A stretch of 64,000 bases of DNA from Myroides odoratus DSM 2801 (GTDB lineage: Bacteria > Bacteroidota > Bacteroidia > Flavobacteriales > Flavobacteriaceae): NCBI RefSeq assembly GCF_000243275.1, contig NZ_CM001437.1, positions 2,348,490 to 2,412,489 of the forward strand, read 5' to 3'. The notes under the pieces are model-generated. The model was not told the DNA's origin. It was given only the letters and a program-made list of their open reading frames with translations, and did not search any database. The position numbers and the translations under genes are program-made. Shown one piece after another: positions 41,730 to 49,886 of the stretch (position 1 is the first letter of the stretch; each line of letters starts with the position of its first letter).

Positions 41730-42566
41730 TTGAATTTAAAACTACTGCTTTCCAAGTTTTTAGAATATGAGCTTTATACAAGCAAATCACTTAGTATTAC
41801 AATAGGTACAATTCTCTTTATCGTTTTTACCTTGTTGATTACCAAGTATGGATTGACGTTTTTGCGCAAAACTGTAATTAAAAACTCACCACCTGATGTC
41901 GCTTTGCGCTTGAGAAGTGTATTTAATTTTGTCAATTACTTCATCTATGTGATTATGTTCTTTTTCATACTCAATGTAGTTGGATTGAATATTAGCATGT
42001 TCTTGACCACTTCAGCAGCTCTATTTGTTGGATTGGGATTTGCACTTCAAGATATTTTCCGCGATATCATTGCGGGAATCTATATTCTATTTGATAAAAC
42101 CCTGAATATGGGGGATGTCATTGAAGTGAATGGACAAGTGGCGCGTGTAAAAGCGATTCACTTGCGATGTACGATAGTGGAAACGCGAAATTTAAAGGAT
42201 ATTGTAATTCCCAACCGCAAGTTAATTGATGATATCGTGTACAACTGGACCCATGAAGATCCTGTTATTCGTGCGCGAATTGATGTGGGTGTATATATTG
42301 GAACAGATGTAGAATTGGTAAAAGCCGTTTTAATCTCTGCAGTGGAGGACAATAAAGATGTATTGAAAAATCCTCAACCGATCGTTTTTATCGACCAGTT
42401 TGGCGATTCATCCATTCGATTTATTCTGTACTACTTTATCGAAAATGCGTTTGATAACGATCGTATTTCAAGTGATATACGCTTTGCTATAGACAAGAAA
42501 TTTAAGCTTAATAATATCGCACTTCCAGTACCGGTACTGAAAGTAGATCAAACACCTGTAGCGTAA
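41730..42566 (+). CDS. MscS family mechanosensitive channel
   Basis: Encodes 278 residues with a TTG start; a stop lies seven codons upstream and no ATG occurs before the first helix. Three helices (about 18-41, 60-82, 90-112) are followed by the MscS pore signature VGLGFALQDIFRDIIAGIYIL and the beta domain GDVIEVNGQVARVKAIHLR, VIPNRKLIDD. It opens under membrane tension to release solutes. The size matches the short MscS type of E. coli. Monocistronic. Confidence 0.92.
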   Translation: MNLKLLLSKFLEYELYTSKSLSITIGTILFIVFTLLITKYGLTFLRKTVIKNSPPDVALRLRSVFNFVNYFIYVIMFFFILNVVGLNISMFLTTSAALFVGLGFALQDIFRDIIAGIYILFDKTLNMGDVIEVNGQVARVKAIHLRCTIVETRNLKDIVIPNRKLIDDIVYNWTHEDPVIRARIDVGVYIGTDVELVKAVLISAVEDNKDVLKNPQPIVFIDQFGDSSIRFILYYFIENAFDNDRISSDIRFAIDKKFKLNNIALPVPVLKVDQTPVA

Positions 42567-42573
42567 ATTCAGT

Positions 42574-42606
42574 TGAATGACGTTCGGGTAAAATACGTAC
42601 TTTTGT
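42574..42606 (+). promoter_or_regulatory. Promoter of the GH25 lysozyme gene
   Basis: TTG at 42574-42576, 22-base spacer, TACTTTTG at 42599-42606, 15 bases before the ATG at 42622. Confidence 0.65.
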
Positions 42607-42621
42607 CTTTTTAATGTAATT

Positions 42622-43521
42622 ATGGCTTCTACAAAATACGGAACTGGAAAAAATTCTCCCATAGCAGTTGTGAATCAAAAACAACCAGCAAGAAGAAAGC
42701 CAACACCTCGACGCCCAAAGAAGAAGAAAAACAATGCAACATTTACACGCATCAAATGGGTGTGTATTGTTGTGGTTTTACTAGGGGCAGGTGTGTGGTT
42801 TGGTATTACTTTTCAAGAGGGAATTAAGTACTTTTTTAGTGCTCAACGCAAAGAGGCGGATGAGAAATCCTTTTTTGATTTTAGAACAGTAGAAGTATTA
42901 CAACGTCATCAGGATCGCATGATTGGGTTTGACGTTTCTCATTATCAAGGTGTTATTGATTGGGAGGCTGTGGATTCTGTGGCTCAACGTGCGCCTTTGG
43001 AATTTGTTTTTGTACGTGCAACGATGGGGGATGATGGAAAAGATAAAGCCTTTGATTTAAACTGGAAAGGGGCACGTGCTAATCACTTTATTCGCGGGGC
43101 TTATCACTATTATCGTCCGGATGAAAATTCCATCAAACAAGCAGAAAACTTTATTGCAACCGTAAAACTATCAGAGGGAGATTTTCCTCCTGTATTGGAT
43201 ATTGAAGATCTACCTAAAAAGCAATCCATGGAAAATTTAGTTTTAGGATTGAAACGATGGATGGAAATGATTGAAGAACACTACGGTGTACAGCCTATTT
43301 TATATTCCGGAGAACACTATTATACCAATCACCTTCAAAAATGGTTTCCCGACCATATTGTTTGGATTGCTAATTATAATTTCTTTGTGGAAGAAATAAA
43401 GCCTGATTGGCACTTTTGGCAATTTACAGAAAAAGGAATAGTAAAGGGAATTGATGGTAAGGTCGACTTAAATATCTACAACGGAAACAAGTCTGATATT
43501 CGCAATATTCTTGTCAAGTAG
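42622..43521 (+). CDS. GH25 lysozyme-type muramidase, membrane-anchored
   Basis: Encodes 299 residues. A basic N-terminus (about 20-45, Lys/Arg/Pro-rich) precedes one membrane helix (about 46-66), so the enzyme domain faces the periplasm. The GH25 domain starts MIGFDVSHYQGVIDW with Asp104; the catalytic pair lies in PPVLDIED (Asp193, Glu195). It would cut the glycan strands of peptidoglycan. The C-terminus WQFTEKGIVKGIDGKVDLN is also typical of the family. Convergent with the ABC permease gene, 2 bases apart. Confidence 0.92.
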   Translation: MASTKYGTGKNSPIAVVNQKQPARRKPTPRRPKKKKNNATFTRIKWVCIVVVLLGAGVWFGITFQEGIKYFFSAQRKEADEKSFFDFRTVEVLQRHQDRMIGFDVSHYQGVIDWEAVDSVAQRAPLEFVFVRATMGDDGKDKAFDLNWKGARANHFIRGAYHYYRPDENSIKQAENFIATVKLSEGDFPPVLDIEDLPKKQSMENLVLGLKRWMEMIEEHYGVQPILYSGEHYYTNHLQKWFPDHIVWIANYNFFVEEIKPDWHFWQFTEKGIVKGIDGKVDLNIYNGNKSDIRNILVK

Positions 43522-43523
43522 CG

Positions 43524-44609
43524 CTATTTTCTCACGTCAAAAGCATCGCGAATGGCGTTGCCTAGTTGCGTAAAGCACATAACAATAATAAACATCGCAA
43601 AACCGGGTAATAGCGCCAAATACGCTTTACCAACTAAGATATAGTTGTAATTTTCTTTAATCATGGCGCCCCAACTGGGTGTGGGTACTTGCGTACCTAT
43701 CCCTAAAAAACTCAACCCACTTTCAACTAAAATAGCGGAAGCAAAGTTAGCTGCTGAAATTACAATGACAGGTGCCATGCAATTGGGTAAAATATGTCGG
43801 GTGATAATCGCGTAATCCGAATAACCTAAAGCGCGAGCTGCTGTGATATATTGTTGTTGTTTTACGCTGATTACTTGTCCTCTAACAACACGGGCAACTT
43901 CTACCCACATGGTTAGTCCGACAGCAATGAATACTTGCCAAAATCCTTTACCTAATGCTAGTGTAATAGCAATAACGAGTAAGAGTGTAGGAATAGACCA
44001 AAAGATATTGATCACCCATAAGATAAAGGCGTCAATTTTACCGCCGTAATATCCCGCTATAGCACCTAAGCTAATACCGATAATCAAGGAGATGGAAACA
44101 GCAATGAAACCAATCGCAATAGAAACACGAGACCCCAATACCAATCGACTGTAGTAATCTCTACCCTGATTGTCTGTTCCCAACCAAAAGGTTTTCTGCT
44201 GGATTAAGTCTGCTTTTTCTTCCGCTGAGAAAGAGGCTAAAGCTAGTTTTTTTTCTTGTGCTAAATCAGTTAGTTCAGTATAAGGTTTATAAAATAAGGT
44301 GTCCTGCGTTATACGATGGCTAAGCAACGGAATTTGTTCTCTGGGTGTCTTACGACCAAACCAATATTCGGACCACGTAGTGGACGCTGTAGCAGGAAAA
44401 ACCAATACAGTGGTACTAAAACCAGGATGCTTGGAACGAATAGCCAAATCCCCTGCATTAGCATGTTGCGATTGATCTGGAATGATGAAATACGCAAACA
44501 CACTGATCAAAAGAAAAAAGATGATAACCCAAAAACACAAAACGCCCCGAAAATCTTTTTTGAATTTTCGGAGCGCAATACTTGTGTTACTATTCTTATT
44601 TCTAGCCAT
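43524..44609 (-). CDS. ABC transporter permease, OppC/DppC type
   Basis: Encodes 361 residues with about six helices. The N-terminal OppC extension leads to LGTDNQGRDYYSRLVLGSRVS (about 138-158), diagnostic of peptide/nickel permeases, and the EAA loop ARALGYSDYAIITRHILPNC (about 258-277). Between the first helix and that motif is a longer than usual periplasmic segment. OppB, the ATPases and a binding protein are not in the window. It lies 12 bases behind the tail-specific protease and is likely cotranscribed. Confidence 0.9.
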   Translation of the reverse strand: MARNKNSNTSIALRKFKKDFRGVLCFWVIIFFLLISVFAYFIIPDQSQHANAGDLAIRSKHPGFSTTVLVFPATASTTWSEYWFGRKTPREQIPLLSHRITQDTLFYKPYTELTDLAQEKKLALASFSAEEKADLIQQKTFWLGTDNQGRDYYSRLVLGSRVSIAIGFIAVSISLIIGISLGAIAGYYGGKIDAFILWVINIFWSIPTLLLVIAITLALGKGFWQVFIAVGLTMWVEVARVVRGQVISVKQQQYITAARALGYSDYAIITRHILPNCMAPVIVISAANFASAILVESGLSFLGIGTQVPTPSWGAMIKENYNYILVGKAYLALLPGFAMFIIVMCFTQLGNAIRDAFDVRK

Positions 44610-44621
44610 TAAACTAGTAGC

Positions 44622-46856
44622 TTATATTTTTTTATCTGAAAACGTTTTCGTATTTCTCGGCGCTTTCGTTAGCTGTTGAATGTCTTTTAAGATTTTTACT
44701 CCTTCTTCAACATAAACATCACTACCTAAAGACTCATGCCATCTATCTCTTTTTTGCTCTAGAAGCGTATCCGTTTTTACACGTTCAATTTCACTTGGCA
44801 AAGAAGAGAATTTTAAATGGTTGTTGTATTTTGAAATCGACTTGAATTTCTTCACTTTTTCGTCTACTTCTTTTTGTTTTTTCTCGTAGCTCTTCAGATT
44901 CAATGTGAAAGATTTTTCGTCTTTACGCTCATTAATCCACTGCGCATTTTCATCAATCAATTTGAATTGGTCATGACCCGCGATTCTAGATTTACTTTTG
45001 TTGATCACAGCAGTAAAGTCATTGTTGTATGGGGTATAGTTTGCACGGTCAATTTTATCCCAAGGCATTGCATTGTCCATATCGCGTTCTCCCATATCGA
45101 TATATGAATAGCGATCTGGTAAAACAATATCACTTAATACACCTTCGCGCTGTGTAGAACCTCCATTGATACGGTAGAATTTTTGTAGGGTAATTTTTAA
45201 GGCACCCAAATCACCATAAGGTTGTTTTTTCAATAACTCATTTAAATCAACTAAGTTTTGAACTGTTCCTTTTCCGTAGGTGTGTTTACTACCAATGATT
45301 AATCCACGTTTGTAATCCTGAATTGCCGCAGCAAAAATTTCAGAAGCCGAAGCAGAGAAATTGTTTACTAATACAACTAAGGGGCCATCCCAAACAATTG
45401 GAGTTCCTTTATCATCTAAGATTTGTTGTTTTCCTCTTGATGATTTCACTTGTACTACTGGGCCTTCTTTAGAGAATAATCCCAACATATCTACAACCGT
45501 TTGAAGGGATCCTCCACCGTTGTTTCGCAAGTCCATGATAATACCATCTACATTTTGTTTTTTCAGTTCAATAATTTCTTTTTGAACATCAGTAAAGGCA
45601 TTGCGGTTATCTTTATTTTCAAAGTTGATGTAGAATTTCGGCAGTTGGATGATTCCATAGCGATTATCTCCATCTTCAATAATACTCGATTTAGCAAATG
45701 TTTCTTCAAACTCAATAACCTCACGAGTAATGGCAACCGTTTTGATTGTTCCTTCGATTTTTTTAATCGTCAAGTATACCGTTGTTCCTTTTTTCCCTTT
45801 GATTAATTTTACCACATTATCCAGACGAACCCCTACAACATCAATAGGCTCTTCCTCTTTACTTTGTGCTACTTTAAGAATGATATCTCCAACTTCAATT
45901 TCTTTTCCTCTCCAAGCTGGACCTCCAGGTACTAATTCATTAATCTCAACACCTTCTGTTTTCTTTCTTAAGACAGCACCAATTCCCTCGATACTACCAC
46001 TCATGCTCGCATCAAATTTTTCTTTGTTCTCTGGAGCAAAGTAAAACGAGTGCGGGTCAAAACGCTCAACAATAGAATTTAAGTAAACAGAGAACCAATC
46101 TTTGCGCTCTAAATCATTCAAGGCATCAAAGTATTCATCTAAAGATTTTTTAGTGCTTTCACGCGCCTCTTTTTCTAATTGTTCGAAAGATTTAATCTCT
46201 TTCGGCTTATCGTCTTTTTTCTTTTTAGCTGGTTTTGCTTTTTCAACTGTATTGCCGTATTCATCTACTTCTTCCTCCTCTTCTTCCACAACATCTTTGC
46301 CCTCTTGGATTTTAATGTTGTCAGTAAGTGTAGATAAAGCATTCAATTTCAATTGTTTTCTCCAACGGTCTTTTAATTCATCTGGTGTTTTAGCAAATCC
46401 AATATTGTCGTAGTCTGCATCAAATGATTCTTCTTGATTGTAGTCAAAAGGTTCTGCTAAGACATCTGTATAGATGGCTTTCGCCTCATTCATTCTAGCT
46501 GTAATGCGTTCATAGGTTAAATCAAAAAATGAAAGTTCTTTCAATTGAATCATATCATCAATTAAAAGTTCGTATTTATTGAATTCATCTAAATCAGATT
46601 GAAGAAAATAGCGTTTCATCGGGTCAAGTGCCTTGATGTACTCTTTGTACACTTGTTGTGAAAACTTATCGTCTAACTTGGGTGGATCATAATGGGTACG
46701 CTCCATTAGATAAGTGACTAACTCTAATAAAAGTTGGTCTTTTTCTGGATCCTCAGTTTCCTTTTTAGGTATAAAACTCCATAAAGCTGCAGAAACTGCG
46801 AGTAGAAGAATGATAACCTTATAATTTCTTTTCATAAATGCCCAAATAGTATTCAT
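44622..46856 (-). CDS. prc: Carboxy-terminal processing protease (Tsp/Prc, S41)
   Basis: Encodes 744 residues. An N-terminal hydrophobic helix (about 11-28) exports or anchors it in the periplasm. A PDZ domain (about 275-370: SGSIEGIGAVLRKKTEGVEI, PAWRGKEIEVGDII) precedes the S41 core with MDLRNNGGGSLQTVVDMLGL; the catalytic serine is in NNFSASASE (about residue 500) and the lysine in HTYGKGTVQN (about 526). A Lys/Glu-rich insert occurs near 205-245. It degrades or trims periplasmic proteins at their C-termini. First gene of a two-gene unit with the permease. Confidence 0.94.
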   Translation of the reverse strand: MNTIWAFMKRNYKVIILLLAVSAALWSFIPKKETEDPEKDQLLLELVTYLMERTHYDPPKLDDKFSQQVYKEYIKALDPMKRYFLQSDLDEFNKYELLIDDMIQLKELSFFDLTYERITARMNEAKAIYTDVLAEPFDYNQEESFDADYDNIGFAKTPDELKDRWRKQLKLNALSTLTDNIKIQEGKDVVEEEEEEVDEYGNTVEKAKPAKKKKDDKPKEIKSFEQLEKEARESTKKSLDEYFDALNDLERKDWFSVYLNSIVERFDPHSFYFAPENKEKFDASMSGSIEGIGAVLRKKTEGVEINELVPGGPAWRGKEIEVGDIILKVAQSKEEEPIDVVGVRLDNVVKLIKGKKGTTVYLTIKKIEGTIKTVAITREVIEFEETFAKSSIIEDGDNRYGIIQLPKFYINFENKDNRNAFTDVQKEIIELKKQNVDGIIMDLRNNGGGSLQTVVDMLGLFSKEGPVVQVKSSRGKQQILDDKGTPIVWDGPLVVLVNNFSASASEIFAAAIQDYKRGLIIGSKHTYGKGTVQNLVDLNELLKKQPYGDLGALKITLQKFYRINGGSTQREGVLSDIVLPDRYSYIDMGERDMDNAMPWDKIDRANYTPYNNDFTAVINKSKSRIAGHDQFKLIDENAQWINERKDEKSFTLNLKSYEKKQKEVDEKVKKFKSISKYNNHLKFSSLPSEIERVKTDTLLEQKRDRWHESLGSDVYVEEGVKILKDIQQLTKAPRNTKTFSDKKI

Positions 46857-47036
46857 TAAATAGTTTTGAACTAAAGTAGTTAAAAAAGCAAAGTAATTAT
46901 TAAGTAAGCAGATAATTATTTGTTAAATCACAACATACAACTTCGAATGGACGTGTTTTAATGTTTAGAAAGTCTGAAATAACGGAATGTTTTACATAAT
47001 AATTGTTACTTTTACGAAAGTAATTAAAAATTTGAG

Positions 47037-47810
47037 ATGATGCAAAAACCATTAATACTTGTTACTAATGACGATGGTATCACGGCGCCAGGAATCCGTG
47101 CTTTGATTGATGTGATGAAAGAAATAGGAGAAGTAGTTGTGGTGGCTCCTGACAGTGCGCAATCTGGAATGGGACACGCGGTTACAATAAATAATACCTT
47201 GACTTTAGAAAAGGTTCAGATTGATGCTGAATTAGAACATGAATATGCTTGTTCAGGTACTCCCGTTGATTGTATCAAAATTGCGTTGGGCCAAATTCTA
47301 GATCGCAAACCAGATTTATGTGTTTCAGGAATTAATCACGGATCGAATTCATCTATCAATGTGATTTACTCAGGTACAATGAGTGCTGCTTTGGAGGCAG
47401 GAATGAGCGGAATACCAGCGATTGGTTTTTCTTTGTTGGATTTTAGTTGGAATGCTGATTTTGAGCAAGTGCGTACGTTTGTCAAAAAGATTACAACACA
47501 GGCATTAGAAAAAGGTATCCCAAAAGAAGTGGTATTGAATGTCAACTTTCCAAGACTACAAACAGATGAAATCAAAGGGATTAAAGTATGTAGACAAGCG
47601 AAAGCGGTTTGGATTGAGGATTTTGATAAACGATTGAGTCCAAATGGAAAAGAATATTATTGGTTAAAAGGAGAATTTGTCAACCAAGATAAAGGAGAAG
47701 ATACAGATGAATGGGCTTTGAGAAATGGATTTATTTCGATCGTTCCAGTACATTTTGATCTAACTGCACATCACGCCATTAATAGAATTAATAATTGGGA
47801 ATTAGTATAA
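47037..47810 (+). CDS. surE: 5'/3'-nucleotidase SurE
   Basis: Encodes 257 residues. The metal-binding NDDG motif is at 11-14 (ILVTNDDGITAPG), followed by VVAPDSAQSGMGHAVT, SGTPVDCIKIAL and SGINHGSN, all standard for SurE. It removes phosphate from nucleoside monophosphates in the cytoplasm. Two adjacent ATGs begin the frame; the first is taken. It heads a five-gene plus-strand run with zero-base spacing to the next two genes. Confidence 0.95.
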   Translation: MMQKPLILVTNDDGITAPGIRALIDVMKEIGEVVVVAPDSAQSGMGHAVTINNTLTLEKVQIDAELEHEYACSGTPVDCIKIALGQILDRKPDLCVSGINHGSNSSINVIYSGTMSAALEAGMSGIPAIGFSLLDFSWNADFEQVRTFVKKITTQALEKGIPKEVVLNVNFPRLQTDEIKGIKVCRQAKAVWIEDFDKRLSPNGKEYYWLKGEFVNQDKGEDTDEWALRNGFISIVPVHFDLTAHHAINRINNWELV

Positions 47811-48089
47811 ATGGGAAATAGAATTAAAGATATTCTTCTGGGCTTTTTAATTGGCTCGGGTTTGACCGTATTGGGCGCTGAACTTTATTTGAGGTTGTTT
47901 ACGAATTTTGACTTATTTGTCAATTTCGACCTCATTAGAAAAGCAGGATTATTAGGCAGAATTGTCGCTATCGGAAGTTTGTTGAATTTGGGAATTTTCA
48001 CCTTTTTTATCAATCGAAGAAAAGACTATTATGCAAGAGGCTGCATCTTTGCAGTGATTATTGTAACGCTAATTACCCAGTTGTTGTAG
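47811..48089 (+). CDS. Small membrane protein between surE and lpxB
   Basis: Encodes 92 residues with three hydrophobic helices (about 8-26, 48-66, 77-91). It starts on the base after the surE stop and ends on the base before the lpxB start, so the three genes are translated as one block. I recognise no family; the position suggests a link to envelope lipid metabolism, which is inference. Confidence 0.78.
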   Translation: MGNRIKDILLGFLIGSGLTVLGAELYLRLFTNFDLFVNFDLIRKAGLLGRIVAIGSLLNLGIFTFFINRRKDYYARGCIFAVIIVTLITQLL

Positions 48090-49217
48090 ATGAAGTATTA
48101 CATTATTGCAGGAGAGGCATCTGGCGATTTGCACGGTGCTAATTTGATGAAAGCGATTTATGCTAAAGATCCTCAAGCAGAAATGCGTTTTTGGGGTGGC
48201 GATTTAATGCAAAAAGTGGGAGGAACACTCGTAAAGCATTATAAAGATTTAGCCTTTATGGGATTTGTGGAAGTCGTACAAAATCTGCGTACAATTCTAA
48301 AAAATATCTCCTTGTGTAAAAAGGACATTGCTGCATTTGCACCTGATGTTTTAATCTTTATTGATTATCCTGGGTTTAATATGCGTATTGCACAATGGGC
48401 AAAGGAACACAAAATCCCTACACATTATTATATATCCCCACAAATTTGGGCGTGGAAGGAAAATCGAATTAAAGCAATTAAACGCGACGTAGATTATATG
48501 TATGTGATTTTGCCTTTCGAAAAAGACTTTTACGAAAAAAAGCATCATCATCCAGTGACTTTCGTAGGGCATCCTTTAATTGATGAGATTGAAGAGTTCC
48601 GCAGTCGTGAAAAAGTTGACTTCCGCAAAAAGTACCAGTTGGATGAGCGTCCAATTATTGCGCTATTGCCAGGAAGTAGAAAGCAAGAAATTAAACGACT
48701 TCTAGGCGAAATGTTATCTGTGGTACAAAAGCACCCGGAATATCAGTTTGTCATTGCAGGTGCTCCAGGACAGGACCCCGTATTTTATGAACAATTTCTA
48801 AAAGGACAGAATATCTCTTTTATTACCAATGATACGTATGCATTATTGGATGTCGCTTATGCTGCTTTAGTAACTTCAGGAACGGCTACGTTAGAAACCG
48901 CTTTGTTCAAAGTACCTCAGGTAGTCTTGTATAAAGGAAATACAATTTCGTATGAAATTGCCAAGCGAATCATCACATTAAAATATATTTCACTGGTCAA
49001 CCTAATTATGGATAATGAGGTGGTTGTAGAGCTTATTCAACACGATTGTAATGCTAAAAGAATCGCTGTAGAATTCGAAAAAATTGTCAAAAGTGAAAAA
49101 AGAGACAAAATTTTGTTGGATTACGAAGAATTAATTCATAATTTAGGCGGTCGAGGGGCTAGTGATTTAGCCGCTAATGAAATAATTAAAAATTCTAATT
49201 TAGGATTGACTATGTAA
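48090..49217 (+). CDS. lpxB: Lipid-A-disaccharide synthase
   Basis: Encodes 375 residues, the usual size. The opening IIAGEASGDLHGANLMKAI, then FWGGDLMQ, FIDYPGFNMRIA, YYISPQIWAWKENR and LPGSRKQEI, TSGTATLETAL are all LpxB landmarks. It joins UDP-diacylglucosamine and lipid X at the inner face of the membrane to make the lipid A disaccharide, confirming a lipopolysaccharide-type outer membrane. Confidence 0.97.
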   Translation: MKYYIIAGEASGDLHGANLMKAIYAKDPQAEMRFWGGDLMQKVGGTLVKHYKDLAFMGFVEVVQNLRTILKNISLCKKDIAAFAPDVLIFIDYPGFNMRIAQWAKEHKIPTHYYISPQIWAWKENRIKAIKRDVDYMYVILPFEKDFYEKKHHHPVTFVGHPLIDEIEEFRSREKVDFRKKYQLDERPIIALLPGSRKQEIKRLLGEMLSVVQKHPEYQFVIAGAPGQDPVFYEQFLKGQNISFITNDTYALLDVAYAALVTSGTATLETALFKVPQVVLYKGNTISYEIAKRIITLKYISLVNLIMDNEVVVELIQHDCNAKRIAVEFEKIVKSEKRDKILLDYEELIHNLGGRGASDLAANEIIKNSNLGLTM

Positions 49218-49232
49218 AACCCCCTTTTTGCT

Positions 49233-49838
49233 ATGAAAAATAAAACAATACTTTCCACAATTTTATTCGGTTTGAGCCTGCTTTGCTCAAGTCATACACA
49301 GGCTGCACAAGCAGAAGTCGAGAACCCAGGTAAAAAGAAAGAAACGCTTGTTTTAAAAGAAAGCAAAAAGACGGATGATGCGATTCGAAATGAATTAGAT
49401 GCTCTTTTAGAAGAAATGAGTACGTCAAAAAGTATGAGTGAAGAAGTATCTGATCTTGTATTAAGTGCTGCTTTTGACTTTGAAGGTGTTCGTTATCGCT
49501 TTGGAGGAACAACACGCAGTGGATTGGATTGCTCCGGATTAGTAATGAATGCTTTTAATGATACGTCAATTAATCTACCTAGAAATTCTAGTGCAATGGC
49601 GCAAGTAGGAGATAAAATCTCTAAAAACGATGCACAAAAGGGGGATTTGATTTTCTTCCGCACAGGAAGAGGAAGTAGAATTAGCCACGTGGGAATTATC
49701 ACAGAGGTTATTGATGACGAAATTAAGTTCATTCATTCTTCAACAACAAAAGGAGTTATTGTGTCTTCAACGAAAGAAGATTATTATAAAAGAAGATTTG
49801 TTCAAATAAACCGAGTTTTATTGGATCAAGATATTTAA
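49233..49838 (+). CDS. NlpC/P60 family peptidoglycan peptidase
   Basis: Encodes 201 residues. A signal peptide is present (about 1-24, ending TQAAQ). After a helical linker, the NlpC/P60 domain has RFGGTTRSGLDCSGLV with catalytic Cys100, SHVGI with His152 and FIHSS with His168. It would cleave peptide stems of peptidoglycan in the periplasm. It starts 15 bases after lpxB on the same strand. Confidence 0.94.
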   Translation: MKNKTILSTILFGLSLLCSSHTQAAQAEVENPGKKKETLVLKESKKTDDAIRNELDALLEEMSTSKSMSEEVSDLVLSAAFDFEGVRYRFGGTTRSGLDCSGLVMNAFNDTSINLPRNSSAMAQVGDKISKNDAQKGDLIFFRTGRGSRISHVGIITEVIDDEIKFIHSSTTKGVIVSSTKEDYYKRRFVQINRVLLDQDI

Positions 49839-49886
49839 ATCAAAGGATTTAATTTAAATTGGAGAGAATTTTGATGTACTCAGCGT

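Noticed and set aside
44309..44679. Several short frames on both strands at the start of the ABC permease
   Set aside because: All overlap the well-supported permease and protease genes in other frames.
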